Assembly (NCBI GenBank): GCA_009829735.1 | Contig: CM020619.1 | Span: 12,081,777 to 12,145,776 of the forward strand | Length of the DNA: 64,000 nucleotides | Direction of reading: 5' to 3' | Origin: Pyropia yezoensis | Taxonomy: Eukaryota; Rhodophyta; Bangiophyceae; Bangiales; Bangiaceae | Part shown: in pieces, positions 45,460 through 57,077 of the stretch | Layout: the number at the start of each line of letters is the position of its first letter | Numbering within the stretch: position 1 is the first letter of the stretch | The notes under the pieces: model-generated | Database searches by the model: none | The model's input: only the letters and a program-made list of their open reading frames with translations | What the model was told of the DNA's origin: nothing | Translations under genes and position numbers: made by a program

Positions 45460-46401
45460 CTAAGGAGGGACAAAAGTATTTTCACGATTTCGTGATCCGG
45501 GTGGGGTGGGATCAATTGCAGTGGCACGGCCTCGTCGATCCTAGTCTATCTACGTTTTTTACTAGTACTTCGCGGGCCAACCGTGGGAACTGAGCACCAT
45601 GAAGTTGGCCTGGCTCTCGAAAAAGGCGTCGGGGATGCCCCGCCTCTCCGCCTCCAGCGCCAAGAACACCTCCGTCATGGTCCTTCGGGTGTCAGGGCGC
45701 CCGCGTTGGCGCCGCTTCAGCTCCGCCCAAGCGTTCTCGATGGAACATAAGTCGGGGTTCTGCCCCACCCACGGCAGCATCTTGACGCCCAGCTCTGTCT
45801 GCGCCGCCCGGGTACTCTTGGAATTGTGGGGCGGCGCCAGGTCCTCCTACAGCAGCATGTTGTCGGTAGACCCAAAATCCGCCACCATGTTGTGCCGTCC
45901 GTTAGGAAGACTTGACCGGCATGCCATCGTTGAACATGGACACAAGGTGGCAAAGCTCCAGGTTGTTATTAGTCAGGACCCGCCGAATGAGCCGCTGACG
46001 TCCCCTGACGTGGTGAATGGGGGGAGGAGGAGTAGACTTGGGCGCCTGCAGGGCCCCAGTGCTCTGCACCCACGCTGCCACCTTCGCCACCGTTGCCCGA
46101 TTCGCCCCATAAGCTACAGCAATCTCGACGTTGCCGGCCTGGTTCTTCGCTCAGACGGCCGCGGCAGTGCCCTGCTCATCAGTGAGGCGCTGGTAGCGCC
46201 CCGTACTGGTGGGGATGAGGGTGGGCGGTTGTCAGCATGAGGGGGAAGGGCGGGGTTGTTGGATAAACCGAGGCGGTTCGCGCACTGCCAGTGGCTGACA
46301 GGGGGGCCCGCAGTGACCTGCAATCGACGACTCGGCCAACTGATCGATTGCAATGGCAGCCCCCTTTTCGCAGTCGTGGAAAAACTTTTGTCAAGGTATT
46401 G
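45460..46401 (-). mobile_element. Tc1-type element with TIRs and TA duplication, decayed
   Basis: 942 bp between TA dinucleotides at 45458-45459 and 46402-46403. Left end CTAAGGAGGGACAAAAGT and right end (reverse complement) CAATACCTTGACAAAAGT align without gaps. The inner part GACAAAAGT...TTTT...CACGA matches at about 17 of 21 positions, while the outermost bases are diverged. The transposase remnant inside reads on the minus strand. Confidence 0.75.
45562..46240 (-). pseudogene. Tc1/mariner DD34E transposase remnant
   Basis: N-terminal helix-turn-helix-like part (RLTDEQGTAAAV, AVAYGANRATVAKVAAW) followed, after a large internal deletion that removes the first catalytic Asp, by EDLAPPHNSK (second Asp) and MLPWVGQNPDLCSIENAWAE (Glu), with exactly 34 residues between Asp and Glu. 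Stops near 45848, 45912 and 46154 and a frame change near 45910. It would have cut and rejoined DNA at TA sites; this copy is dead. Confidence 0.8.
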
Positions 46402-46403
46402 TA

Positions 46404-48560
46404 CACCACCGACGCACTTATGACATGTGACTGCAGTTAATGAATTTTAAGTACCACCATACAATACAGTACATTTCGAAACTGCCAGAGTACGCCAGAG
46501 AAAAGCTGGAAAAGACGCCTGCTACTCCGCTCTGTTCTGAAAACGTCAGCGTGCACTAGGTTACATCTTCGACCTGGACATGCGCTTGCAGGATACGCGC
46601 ACCTGCGTGAAAGGCGGCGGATACGCTCGGGAAAAATATCGCCGGCTGTCAACCGGCTCAGTGGGGTATTCGCTGGTGTCCAATACAGTGCGAATGCCCA
46701 ATAGTGATACGCTTGACAACCCCTGCTTCCTACCGTCCTTGTCCGGAGGATGTGGGATGACCCACTTGCTGTTCATTGTGGGACCTTTCCAGATGATTGA
46801 CGTTCTGTTCTTGGGCCAACCCTATTTTAGTTCAAAGCACTGTGTTTCAAGTAAGTATGGGGTGTAAGACTCACGTCTGCGAAGCTGATGTTGAGCGATC
46901 CTGCGTCAGTTTGCCTAACGTATGTCAGGACCGTTCGAAGGAATGTCTCAGCTACGTATTGTCATTGCTCGTTGTTCATTGGAAAGTTAAGGGATATTGT
47001 GCATCCCCCAAAAAGTAGACGTGTCGCAGTGGTAAACGTGCAATTCGTGTGGACCACATGGCTGACACGTGCATTGTATCTGCAAATTTCGGGGCAATTC
47101 CTGAGCACACGTGCGCAATGGAAGACTTTCATTCGCTCCACCTTGTTGATTAAGAGATCACTTCATGCGCCAATCCCGTATCCTTGCAACAGCATCCGAG
47201 CATTGCGAAATAGAAGGATGGCTCGGGACCAGATTAGGCCGCATCGGACCAGTCAGGCAGTGTAGTCCTCCGTTCATGTCTGTCCCGGGGCCAAGAGAAC
47301 ATGAAGACGGACGGCAGCGCGACACAAGTTCGCTTTGTGTGGCTCGGAATCCTTCTCCGGTCCAACAGGCAGAATCTTGCTTCGCAGGCAGGCCAAACAT
47401 GCAACAGTTCCTGCCGCAGTCGTGCACCCGATCAGAACCACGCGCCGGGCTGGCTGCGGGGCTTCAGGGATGTCTGTGTGGCCAGCAGTCGCAGAAATGT
47501 GTGCTGACAGACAGGCAGAAAATCTGTCGCGGCCGAGATCGCAAGGCCTGCTGATCTTGCGCCGCCAGGCCCGCAGGGCCCGCCTGGAGGGCGCCTGGGA
47601 AGCAGGTGCTTCTTCGGACCTTGCGAAATGCCTCCCAGTGCTTGATTAGCAATTGGAAAAATATCATTTCACATCAATCCGATGTACGCATGTACATCCT
47701 TCTGAACAGAAATAAGAGTAGACTAGCAAAATTGAATTGCCCGCCAGACGAGAATCTGTCCTCGTCGAAGCATCGCTCGCCCCAGTGCTGTCTCACGTAG
47801 GGCCGAGATGCGTTCGTGCAGCTGCTGCAAAAGAGTCCTACGGCGCCTGGCTCGCGCGACCCGATTCTGTTGCCCGTTAGTGCGCTGTGAAGCCGGCAGT
47901 GAAAAGAGAGGGTCCCGTTGCCTTCTTGTCCTTTCTTGATGCCGTCCGCACAGTGAGCATCTGCGCATTGGGGCATGCCACTTGCTGCTCTTCTCTCACC
48001 CGGAGAAAACACTCCGACACGTCGGACACACATAAAATAGGTAACATAGTTCACGCAATGGCACTTTACACTACAGATACAATAGTATACTAACAGTATT
48101 TGCAAAGCGCCACTTGCCAGGTGCAAAAGATTCTTCGGTGGGGCAGATGTCCCCTTGAGCATCGGTGGGGTATTGCCGGGCAGGTATGCGCCATGGCGTA
48201 CCTGGAGGAGGCTTTATTGCAGGGAGATCGCTGCCACTGCAGCCCTCCGCGAGGCGTTTCGTGGCCGTCCAGGAAGCGGTTTCTGCGCGGATTAGACGTT
48301 GGTTGCCGTTTGACGCAACCAGGCGCTCCTCTGGCCGCGCGCTTGAGCGAAATTCCCGATGTCCTTGCTTCCACCCGGTTCGAACAGAACCTACATTTTA
48401 ACTCGTGCCTAAACAATATTTCGGAATTCAAAAAACAAACCACTCGGGGTCCAGTCGCCGTCCGCGGGCGATCTGATTTCTTGGCTCAGTCCCCAGACCA
48501 AAACGACTTCTGCTCATCGGGCGACGGTGCCCACCTTGAACCTTTTTTCTTCAAGTGACC
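46404..48560. other. Unassigned 2.2-kb stretch, the most AT-rich part
   Basis: Short open frames on both strands without recognised motifs. The last part may be the 5' region of the transposase gene that starts at 48561; no terminal inverted repeat was matched. Confidence 0.4.
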
Positions 48561-49651
48561 ATGTATCCTGTTGCTATTCGATGGCAGATAGTCGATAACC
48601 GGCGCCGCGTACAGTTATGGGCGTCCATCATGGACCACGTCGGATGCAGCCTTGCAGCTGCTAAAACGTGGTGGGCCAATTACAAGCACCACGGCTCCCC
48701 ATGGAACGATGATGTGATACAGAACAGGCACGCCGACGCTGCGGTCTTCAATCCTGAGTTTTTTGCGGCTCTGGATACCCTGGTGCGCTCGCATCCGGAA
48801 ACGGTTTTTTGGGAAATGGAGGCAATATTTTGCAAGCTGGCGGACTTGCCTGGCTGGGAGCAGAGCTGGCCCGTGTCGACGACAACATTATCCCGGATGC
48901 TGAAAAAGATTGGATTCTCGGTGAAGCAGGTCGAGCGACTGGCGCTGAAGCGGTCGCACGCTTTGAGGGTGGCGTTTTCTCGGCTGTACTTTCAAGTCCC
49001 AGATCGCTGCATCGTCGTTCTCGACGAAACGCACGTGGCCGGTCCGGCGATGGTGCGGCGGCGCGGATGGGCGCGCATTGATCGACCACTGGAAGCGCTA
49101 GCGCCAGACCCTCGGGCCCGAGCGCGCTTTTCATCCACTGTGGCTATATCGTGCACCCGTGGTATATTCTGGAGCGCTTTGTTAACGAGGTACCCCCTGC
49201 ATTGAATGGTGATGACTTCGTTTTGTTTTCTACGAGCCTTGTGCGACGAATGAATGCGTATCACCCTGGCCTGTCTTGGGCACAGCAGCCAAATGATTGC
49301 GTGGCAGTGTACGACAACGCCTCAGTTCACACTCCGTTTGCGGATGAGATTTTTGAGGCAAACGAGGTCGCTCGTATCCGTCTCTCCCCGTACTCACCGG
49401 ATTTCTCTGCCCTTGAGCCTGTCTTGAAGGACTACAAGCACGAAATGCGCAGCTTGGTATATTGGCATGCGCTGCTTCCTGATCGTATTGCTCATGTTCT
49501 TGGCTCTTCTTCTCTTTCTTTTTAATCTATACAGGGCCATTTTCGCGAGGCCCGACGGCAGGTCCTGCGCAACCTTCCTGAGATGACTGGGGAAGGGATG
49601 CCATTGGAGAACGTCTTTCCGCCTCTCCCCGATCAGCTGGGGGCACCTTGA
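48561..49651 (+). pseudogene. IS630/Tc1-like transposase with one intron and one frameshift
   Basis: Starts MYPVAIRWQIVDNRRRVQLW with an N-terminal helix-turn-helix region (HVGCSLAAAKTWWANY, then STTTLSRMLKKIGFSVKQ). The DDE domain shows VVLDETHV...RRRGWAR (first Asp), CVAVYDNASVH (second Asp) and LSPYSPDFSALEPV (Glu) with 33 residues between the last two. A frame change near 49135 is the only obvious lesion. A 78-bp intron (49457-49534) is inferred: without it the frame ends in low-complexity sequence; with it 39 more codons follow (GHFREARRQVL...) to TGA at 49651. Relative to the Tc1 remnant at 45.6 kb this is a different family. Mobility cannot be judged without the ends. Confidence 0.75.
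49457..49534 (+). other. Inferred spliceosomal intron in the transposase
   Basis: Begins GTATAT, ends in a pyrimidine-rich run (CTTCTTCTCTTTCTTTTTAA) and CTATACAG. Phase 0. The downstream exon keeps the frame open. Confidence 0.65.
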
Positions 49652-49659
49652 CATCTTTT

Positions 49660-50519
49660 TTATGATTACGGCGGCGCGCGCGTCGGCGGCGGCGGCGGCC
49701 ACCGGCGATGCGTATGGTACTGCCGTCATGGGATGCCCGCGTTCGGTGCTTTGCGGGATGGGTCTTCTTGGTGGCGGCGGCGGCGGAGGCTGCGGGGGTG
49801 GCGGTGGTTGTGGTGGTGGTGGTGGTGGTGGTCTGCAGTGGGAGGGGGGGGGGGCGGCTGCGACAGAGGCCGTGACAGCGGCCACGACGGGGATCTTGAC
49901 CGTAGCGCCGCCGCCTCCGCCGACGGGCACGAAGACGCAAGCAGCTTCACCGGTGGGAGCGTCGGACCCGGCAGAGCCGCAGCGCTCGGCGGCCGCTGCG
50001 GCCCCCGTCAGATGCGGTCGCCCTACGTCCTGTCCGTCCGACAAAAGCCACCGCCACGGGGCAAGCGGCGGCGGGGACGCTAGCGGCGGCGGCGGCGGCA
50101 GCGGCGGCGGCGGGGCGCCCCCCACGGACGGTTCCTCCCCCCCAGGTCCCCTCGCACCCCCCTCACCCCCCTCCGCCGCTGCAACAAAGCCAGCGGGGGC
50201 GTGGCTTTAGACTGGGTCCCCTGGCTCGCCGCCCACAGCCCCGCCCTGGCCACCGATGCCGACGACCGCGTCGCCGCCGCCGCCGCTCTAGCCGCCGCGG
50301 GCGTCCAGTGCCCGCAGTATATTATCAACCGCAACCTCCGCGTGCTTCCAGGTACTCAGGTAGACGCGGTGCGGGCGATGCCCTCCCGCGGGGCTGCCGC
50401 CCCACATTCGGGCGCTCATTCGTGCGGCGGCAAGGGATGCACGGCCCCATGCGCCACCACAGGCACTGCCGCCGCCGCCGCCGCCGCCGCCAGCCGAGGC
50501 CTGGGGGGGGGGGGGGGGG
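49660..50519. repeat. Low-complexity GGC/GGT-rich tract ending in a G run
   Basis: Imperfect triplet repeats of GGC, GGT and GCC that give long poly-Gly, poly-Ala and poly-Pro frames on both strands. No domain found. It ends in a G17 run directly against the LTR of element C. Confidence 0.8.
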
Positions 50520-50988
50520 TGTGGCACTATCGACCCCCAGGTAGGGGGGCAACACGTGCCATGCAAGGGGCGGCAGGCCACTAGCCTGATCCGTTCCTCG
50601 CCCTGCATTTGGGTCCATATTCGCTAAGTTTGGGATAGTTAGCTTAGTAGTACATCCAACTTGGATTTGAGGGTTTTCTGCATTTATCGTCTTGAATTTT
50701 CGTGTGGCCCTGTGGGCAGGTGCTGGGGTGGGAGATTCTGAGTTGCGAGATTCTGAGGGGACCCTGCGGGGATAAGGGGAGGGACAGCGGGGCTTGGCCC
50801 TGCGTCCCCGTCCCGACCAAGAAACTGTTGGACCACACACCATCTTCTTGTTTGTCAGTGGGGGGTTTGCCCCACAACAGGGACAGAGTGTGTGCGACTT
50901 GCACTTCTTCCGGTTCCCCCGACACGGGAGGCAGCCCTTGTACACCGCCCCAACTTGGGTGCCGCGTGTGCGAGTGCTTTTTGCTACA
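50520..50988 (+). repeat. 5' LTR of element C
   Basis: 469 bp, TGTGGCACTATCGACC to TTTTTGCTACA. The reverse strand carries a long Cys-containing open frame, as in other family-B LTRs. Confidence 0.93.
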
Positions 50989-50990
50989 GT

Positions 50991-51008
50991 TGGTGGAGCA
51001 GCAGGGGA
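50991..51008 (+). promoter_or_regulatory. Primer binding site of element C
   Basis: TGGTGGAGCAGCAGGGGA two bases after the LTR, identical to the site in element A. tRNA not identified. Confidence 0.75.
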
Positions 51009-51107
51009 CAGAGGTAAACTTTACCTCCGGGTGCACCCGGGCGTAGGGGGCCCTCTGTCTCAGAGGAACGGTGGACTTGGACCGTGTCATACGGATCGTC
51101 AGCCAAC

Positions 51108-52986
51108 ATGGCTAGTTTGGACCCCCCGTCGTCTGGGGAGTACACGGGTGACGCACGTACTTCAGTGCCTTCGAATATTGGTGAGACACAGGTACGTGTA
51201 CCTGGGGTCGCAGAGGGGGAGATCACTCGGGTGACACTTTTGATGTGGGTGGGCCGAAGTCCAGCCACCGTGTGGTACACTCAACGGGAACGTCCCAAGG
51301 TGAGAGGACTGTCCCCGGGGGATCCACTCGGGTTGGAGCCAACTTTGGCTTGGAGCCGTCGCCAACTAGGCTTTCGGAGGACGGCGGACCTCCGTTGGTC
51401 GGCGATGGGCTCGCGCCCGTGCCCCCGGTTGAGACCCCTGAGGAACGTGGTTACCCCTCAGGTGAACTCCCGGAGACGGACCGAGGCTCAACTGGAGTCG
51501 ACAATCCACTCCTCGCGGAAACTGTCCGTCGGGAGGCGACCAATGTGTTGCGGCAGACTTTGCCGGACCTGGTGGTCACGATGACGAATACTATTCTGAA
51601 TCAGATTGTGGCGAGTCTGCCAGATGGTCTTAATGTCCAGACTGGATTGGGGCTTTCGAGCCCGCAGGCGCAGGGGGAATCCCTCCTCACGCGTATCTCG
51701 GGTCGCCCCCAACAGGGGCCGACACCTGTGACTCCCAACGAGGGAGCTACACCACACTGGGTAAGGCGTACGCCCTTCACGGGGGAGTTTCCCTCGGAAA
51801 CGCCGATGGCTACACCCAAAGCGACGAGCCAGGGTACAGGCACTGAGGATCAACTTACCCCAGTGCCACAGCGGCTATTCTCTCAACGCGAGGTGCCGCC
51901 CAAGATCCAGGTAGCCAACCCGGTCTACCAGAGGATCTTTGACTGTGAGAACTACGCCCTCCACAACAAGTCGGTGGCGTATGGTCCTGACCAGGCCCGA
52001 GCCATGGGCCGTGCCAGGAAGAATGCACTTCACTCTTTTGGGCACAAAGTGGAGTGGGATGGAACTCCCCCCCTCCGTGTCTTTGAGTTCCTACGTCGTT
52101 TCACAAAAGCCTGTGACGACAATGCCATAAATGAAGGCATGGCGTTCTATATGCTACAGGAATTCACGAAGGGGGACCTGCGGACAGAACTTATGTCCGT
52201 CATGCCCAGCTCCTCAAGCGGAGGCGCTGGTGAGGTGACGTCCTATTTGGAGCTCGTCAACTGGTTGTTGAGAGCCATGGTGGATGAAGCAGCGTTGGCT
52301 TCTCAAGTCGAGGAATTACGCAAGCTCATCAAGAAGAGACTGAGGACGAGTTGTCCTTTGCGGAGCGAGTTCGTAAGCTCAACAAGCTTTGTGGGTTTCT
52401 TCATCCACAAGCTGTGGTGAAGAGTCGGTTTGTGGAGGGACTCCATTGGTCAGTCCGGATGGAGACCCGGGAGCATAACACTGCCCGGGCGACCCTGGCC
52501 GAGTTGGCTAGGTTCGCCTACCGCAGAGGTGAGGCCTACCGCAAGTTGCGGGAGGAACAACGCCAGCAGCGTCAGGCCGAGTTGGCCAAGGAACGTGAGG
52601 AGGCGCGCCAGGCCAGAGAACTACAAGAGGCACGCCGTGTCCGCAAGGATAAGGTAGTAGCTGCCGTGGGAACTTCCCAGGGTATCTCTTCGTCTCCCCC
52701 AGTTGGGAAGTCCCCTCCGGGAGCTGACAATCGGTGTTGGAACTGCAACTCCGATGGACACTGGGCATATGAATGCCCCAAGTTGAGTAAACGCATCCAA
52801 CAACTTGTTAGGAATGCGAGTAAGAAGTCGACTACGAACGAAGTACGTTTACGCCGCGAGGGTGGGTCTCGACCGGTGGTGGCGGTCGCCACACCCTCGG
52901 CGGAGGAGGCGGACACGTCGTCCTCAGACTCGTCGTCTTCCCCTTCGCCTTCAGATTCGGACGCCAAGTCGGCGGGAAACGAATGA
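51108..52986 (+). pseudogene. gag: Gag of element C
   Basis: ATG at 51108 (MASLDPPSSGEYTGDARTS). After about 38 codons a deletion and frameshift near 51222 relative to unit 4 moves the frame. The capsid part then runs to about 52340 (FEFLRRFTKACDDNAINEG, LELVNWLLRAMVDEAALAS). A -1 break at AAGAAGAGAC (about 52334-52343) is followed by the rest of the capsid (SFAERVRKLNKLCGFLHPQ, RFVEGLHWSV), the Arg/Glu-rich helix and the zinc knuckle CWNCNSDGHWAYEC. Ends KSAGNE-TGA at 52986. The -1 break lies inside the capsid domain and is identical in unit 4. Confidence 0.88.
52974..52980 (+). promoter_or_regulatory. -1 ribosomal frameshift site GGGAAAC (element C)
   Basis: Gag frame GCG GGA AAC GAA TGA. 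A -1 slip gives GGG AAA CGA ATG and continues into pol. The ATGA overlap (52983-52986) would also allow termination-reinitiation. Confidence 0.75.
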
Positions 52987-55900
52987 CCGTTGGAGCTGGT
53001 CGTCCGAAGCTCACAACGGCAGCCTCGGCCAAGTGGGTCAAGAGGACGAACCAACCGTGCCGGATACTGCGGCGACCTAAGGGAGTCCGCCCACCTCGGG
53101 TAGGACTCCCCAAGAACGTAAACCCACGTCGGGTCATCGCGGTGCTGACGGGTGAGAACTTCCAGGTGGCTCGACGGGTGCAACTTGCCCACGGCCGTGC
53201 CTGCTGTGCCCGTATCGTACTTGGTACCGGGTCAGGAGCCTCCTTGATACGCAAGTCGCTATTACAAAAGGAGATGAAGCTCCAACGCTGGAGGTCTAAA
53301 GCTGACCATCTGATCGTTATCAATGGTGGGGTACTTCCCATCGTTGGTGCCGTGACCCTACCAACTAGGTCGGGAACCCATGAGGTCGACGTGACCTATG
53401 GAGTAGTTGAGGATACATCGGTAGCCCTGCTTCTGGGTACCCCTTATGTTGTTACACAAGTGCCTTTGATTTGTGGCCCTGAGTATTGGGTCAAGTTGAT
53501 GAATGAGGAGACCATCCCCATCCTTGGTAAGGGAAAGTCTGTGGCTCCTGTGACAGTCTCACAGTCGAAGCCTGTTTTCTCTGTGAGGGAAGGGTTTACT
53601 GCTACCCTGCGTTTAGCCCGTAAAGTCACGTTGCCCCCCAACTCGGTGGCGCATGTTGACGTTGTAACTGATTATACGGGGAACGGGTTGGTGCACCCTT
53701 ACCCCCGTCTTGCTCGCAAGCACCAAGTGCATGTTGCCCTTGGCATGATGGACTCTAAAGCCAGAGTCCCGAGGAGGATCCAGGTGATGAAACTGAGCTC
53801 GTCGCCCAAGTACCTCAAGTCGGGAGCCAAGTTCGGCTATATCGACCAACATGAGGGGCCGGTAGTAGCGGTCACCCTCAACGCGGGCGCAAGTAGCGAC
53901 CCGAAGTCCGGAAAGGAGAAGCATCAAGCCAAGTCGGCCGCCTCTCCTCGGCGCCATGTGAACATGGAGGGTGTTCCACCCAGGTTGAGGGTTCAAGTTG
54001 AACACCTCTTGGACTAATATCACAGGTTGTGGGTTGGTCAATTGGGACTCATGAGAGCCACCCAACACCGGATCGAGTTGAAGCCCGGTGCACCCCCTAT
54101 ACGCCAACAACCGTATAGGGGAGGACCCCGTTCAAGGGCCCTCGTTAAGGAGCAAGTTGCTCGCATGGAGGCCCAGGATGTGATCGAGGCCAGTAACGCC
54201 GAGTGGGCGAGTCCGGTGGTTATCGTCCCCAAAGTTGATGGGACCCCCCGGTTCTGTATCGACGACCGTAAGCTCAACTAGAGCACGGTGAAGGACAGTT
54301 ATCCCATACCTAGGATGGACGACTGTCTGGACTCTCCGGGGGAAGCTAACGTGTTCTCTACCCTGGACTCTACCGCGGGGTACTGGCAAATTCCCATTGC
54401 CCCGGAGGACAGGCATAAAACTACCTTTACCTGTCACTGTGGTACCTACCAGTGCAAGCGTCTACCGTTTGGCCTGTGTAACACGCCGGCAACTTTCCAG
54501 CGCGCTATGGACATGATTCTGGCCGGAGTACGGTGGCAGATCTGTCTCGTGTACCTCGACGATATCATTGTGTTCTCCCGAAGTCCGGAGGAACACATTG
54601 GCCATCTTGGCCAGGTGTTCAAGCTACTTGCTCACGCCGGTGTGTCACTGAAGGCGAGTAAGTGCCACCTCTTCACTCAAGAGGTGGAATACTTGGGACA
54701 TGTTGTCCGTCCGGGGCGTCTCAGTGTCAATGAGAAGAACTTGAGAGCCATCCGTAAGGCTCAGTACCCACGGACCCAGACCCAGATGAGGAGCTTCCTC
54801 GGGATGTGTAACGTGTACCGACGTTTCACCAAGGGCTTCGCCAAGGTGGCGAAGCCATTGAATGAGGTAGTTAGCTCAACGTTACCGAAGAACCTGCCTC
54901 CCCCAAGTCGGGCGGAGCAGGAATCCTTTAAGACTCTTCGGGACCTTCTGCTGAAGCCCCCTATCCTGGCTATTCCCAGGTTGGGAGGCCACTACATCCT
55001 GGATGTGGATGCTAGCTTCAACCAACTTGGCTGTGTGTTGCTTCAGCAGCAGCCGGACAAGGAGTACTTGCCGGTGGGATACTTCAGCAAGGGGCTGAGC
55101 TCGGCCGAGAAGAACTACGGAGTCACCGAGTTGGAAGGACTCGCAGTGGTGTGGGCGGTGACGTCACTTCGTCACTACCTAGAGGGTGAGAAGTTCCTCA
55201 TCCGCTGTGACCACCGCGCGTTGCAGTTCATCTTCAAGACGGATTGTACGAACACTCGTCTCAACCGGTGGAGGGTGCGACTAGCACCCTTCAACTTTGA
55301 TATTGAGTACCGTCCCGGCAGGCAACATGCCCTTGCCGACGGCCTCTCTCGGGTACCTACCGAGGGGCTGGACACTAACCCAGTCGATGAGGACATCCCC
55401 ATCGTGGGGGTAGTCACGCGCTCGGGTCAGGCGTTGGACCCCGAGGCGCCAGGGAACAAGAAGTACTTGCCCCTGTCCCTGGACGAGGTGGTGGAGGCCC
55501 AGGCCGAGGATCCCTTCTGTAAGTCGCATAGGGATACACTGGATACGGTGGCGGAGACGCGGTTCTTTCTCGGAGACGACGGCCTCCTCATGAGGAGGGG
55601 GGTATTCCAGGGGACCGAACAACTTGTCGTCCCCGCATCCCTCAAGGACAGTATCCTTGAGAGGGAGCATAACGCCCCCACAGGTGGACACCTGGGGTCT
55701 AGTAAACTGTACCAGACCCTGAGGACCAGGTACTACTGGCCGTCCATGGTGGTGGACATCTACAGTTGGGTGGCTGCCTGCACAAGTTGTGCACAGAACC
55801 GTCTGATGGAACGGCGGCCTACTACGGCTATGCTATTGTTCCCGGCCAAGGAGCCCTTTGCCGCGTTGTCAATGGACATCCTTGGGCCACTGCCAGTGAC

Positions 55901-56966
55901 CGAGGAGGGCAACCAGTACCTCCTTGTCATCTGCGATCGCTTAACGAAACTTACGCGAGCGATCCCACTGGCAGAGATCACGGCCCTGTCGGTCGTGTCA
56001 GCCTTCCTAGATCACTGGGTTGCCGCGTATGGCATTCTGGATAGCACACTATCGGACAATGGAGCGCAATTTGCGTCTGTACTGTTTCAGGGAGTGCTGG
56101 ATATGTTGGGGGTGCGGGCAAACTATGCCACCCCCTACCACCCACAAACTAATGGGCAGGTGGAGTGCTTCAACAAAACTATTGTTCGGCAGCTGCGCCA
56201 CTATGTGAGTGAGCACGTGAAAACATGGGACCAATACATTTCTATTCTTACGACCGCCTACAATTCGCAGGTTCACTCATCTACCGGGGAAGTACCCCTC
56301 GCTTTTGTGACCCCCCGTCGCGTGCGGTCTATTGCCGTGCGGCGGCCGCTCCCAACTAGGGAGGATGGTGGCAGGACGCCTGCTCCTACTGAGAGTAAGG
56401 CGGAGTTCGCTGCTAGGCTTGAAAAACTCATCCCTACAGTCAGGGCTGAGATGGACAAAGCACCAAAGCGCTACAAGCGTACCTTTGACAACAAGGTGCG
56501 CAACGCCGAGCATGTCCCCGAGCAGGGTGACTGGGTATTGGTCCACTCACACACCCCAACTGGGGGTAAGTTGGTTTTCCAGACAAAGGGGCCGTACCAG
56601 GTCCTTCGTACTGATGGGCGGCGCTTCACAATCGAAAGTGACGATTGGGTCCGCTCAGTGAACGGACAGGACGTGGTCAAAGTTGCACCACCGCCTGCAG
56701 GCGACCAAGCTTGGGCGCGGGCGCTGGAACCGTGGCGCCTCCCCTCGCTGCCTGCGGCCAAACAGGGCCCGCAGGAGTACGTGCTCGATAAGTTCATCGA
56801 CCACGGCTGGAATGAGGACACTAACCGCCTCATGTTGAGGGTGCGTTGGTTCGGCTACGAAGCCAAGGATGATACGTGGGAGTATGTGGAGGACCTTCCC
56901 GCTGAGAAGGTCCGGGCATTCTGTGCGCGGAATGAGATTGACCCTAACAGCCCCCCCTCAACGTGA
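52980..56966 (+). pseudogene. pol: Pol of element C (1329 codons, two nonsense codons)
   Basis: Protease region with ARIVLGTGSGASLI (about 53215-53250), where Gly replaces the catalytic Asp; RT with CKRLPFGLCNTPATFQ and YLDDIIVFSRSPEE (about 54560); RNase H (LDVDASFNQLGCVLLQ, ELEGLAVVW, CDHRALQ); integrase zinc region (H-x-H, CTSC near 55780), MDILGPLP, LSDNGAQF, NGQVECFN; chromodomain DKFIDHGW...VRWFGYEAKDDTWEYVEDL (about 56780-56910). Stops: TAA at 54015 (Gln in unit 4) and TAG at 54279. From 54288 to the end the frame is intact. Closest relative in the window is unit 4; element A pol is clearly diverged. Confidence 0.93.
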
Positions 56967-57077
56967 GGGAAGGCTGAGTAACAGTGCCAAGAGAGGGCTT
57001 CAAGTCGAAGTGGTAGGCAGAGTGGCTTTAAACTACAGCCCTAACCCACACACTCTCACAACAAAGGCAGCTGCCAA

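Noticed and set aside
49394-50612. Long frames in the GGC/GGT-rich tract, both strands
   Set aside because: Repeat-driven poly-Gly, poly-Pro and poly-Ala with no domain, typical of stop-poor GC-rich repeats.
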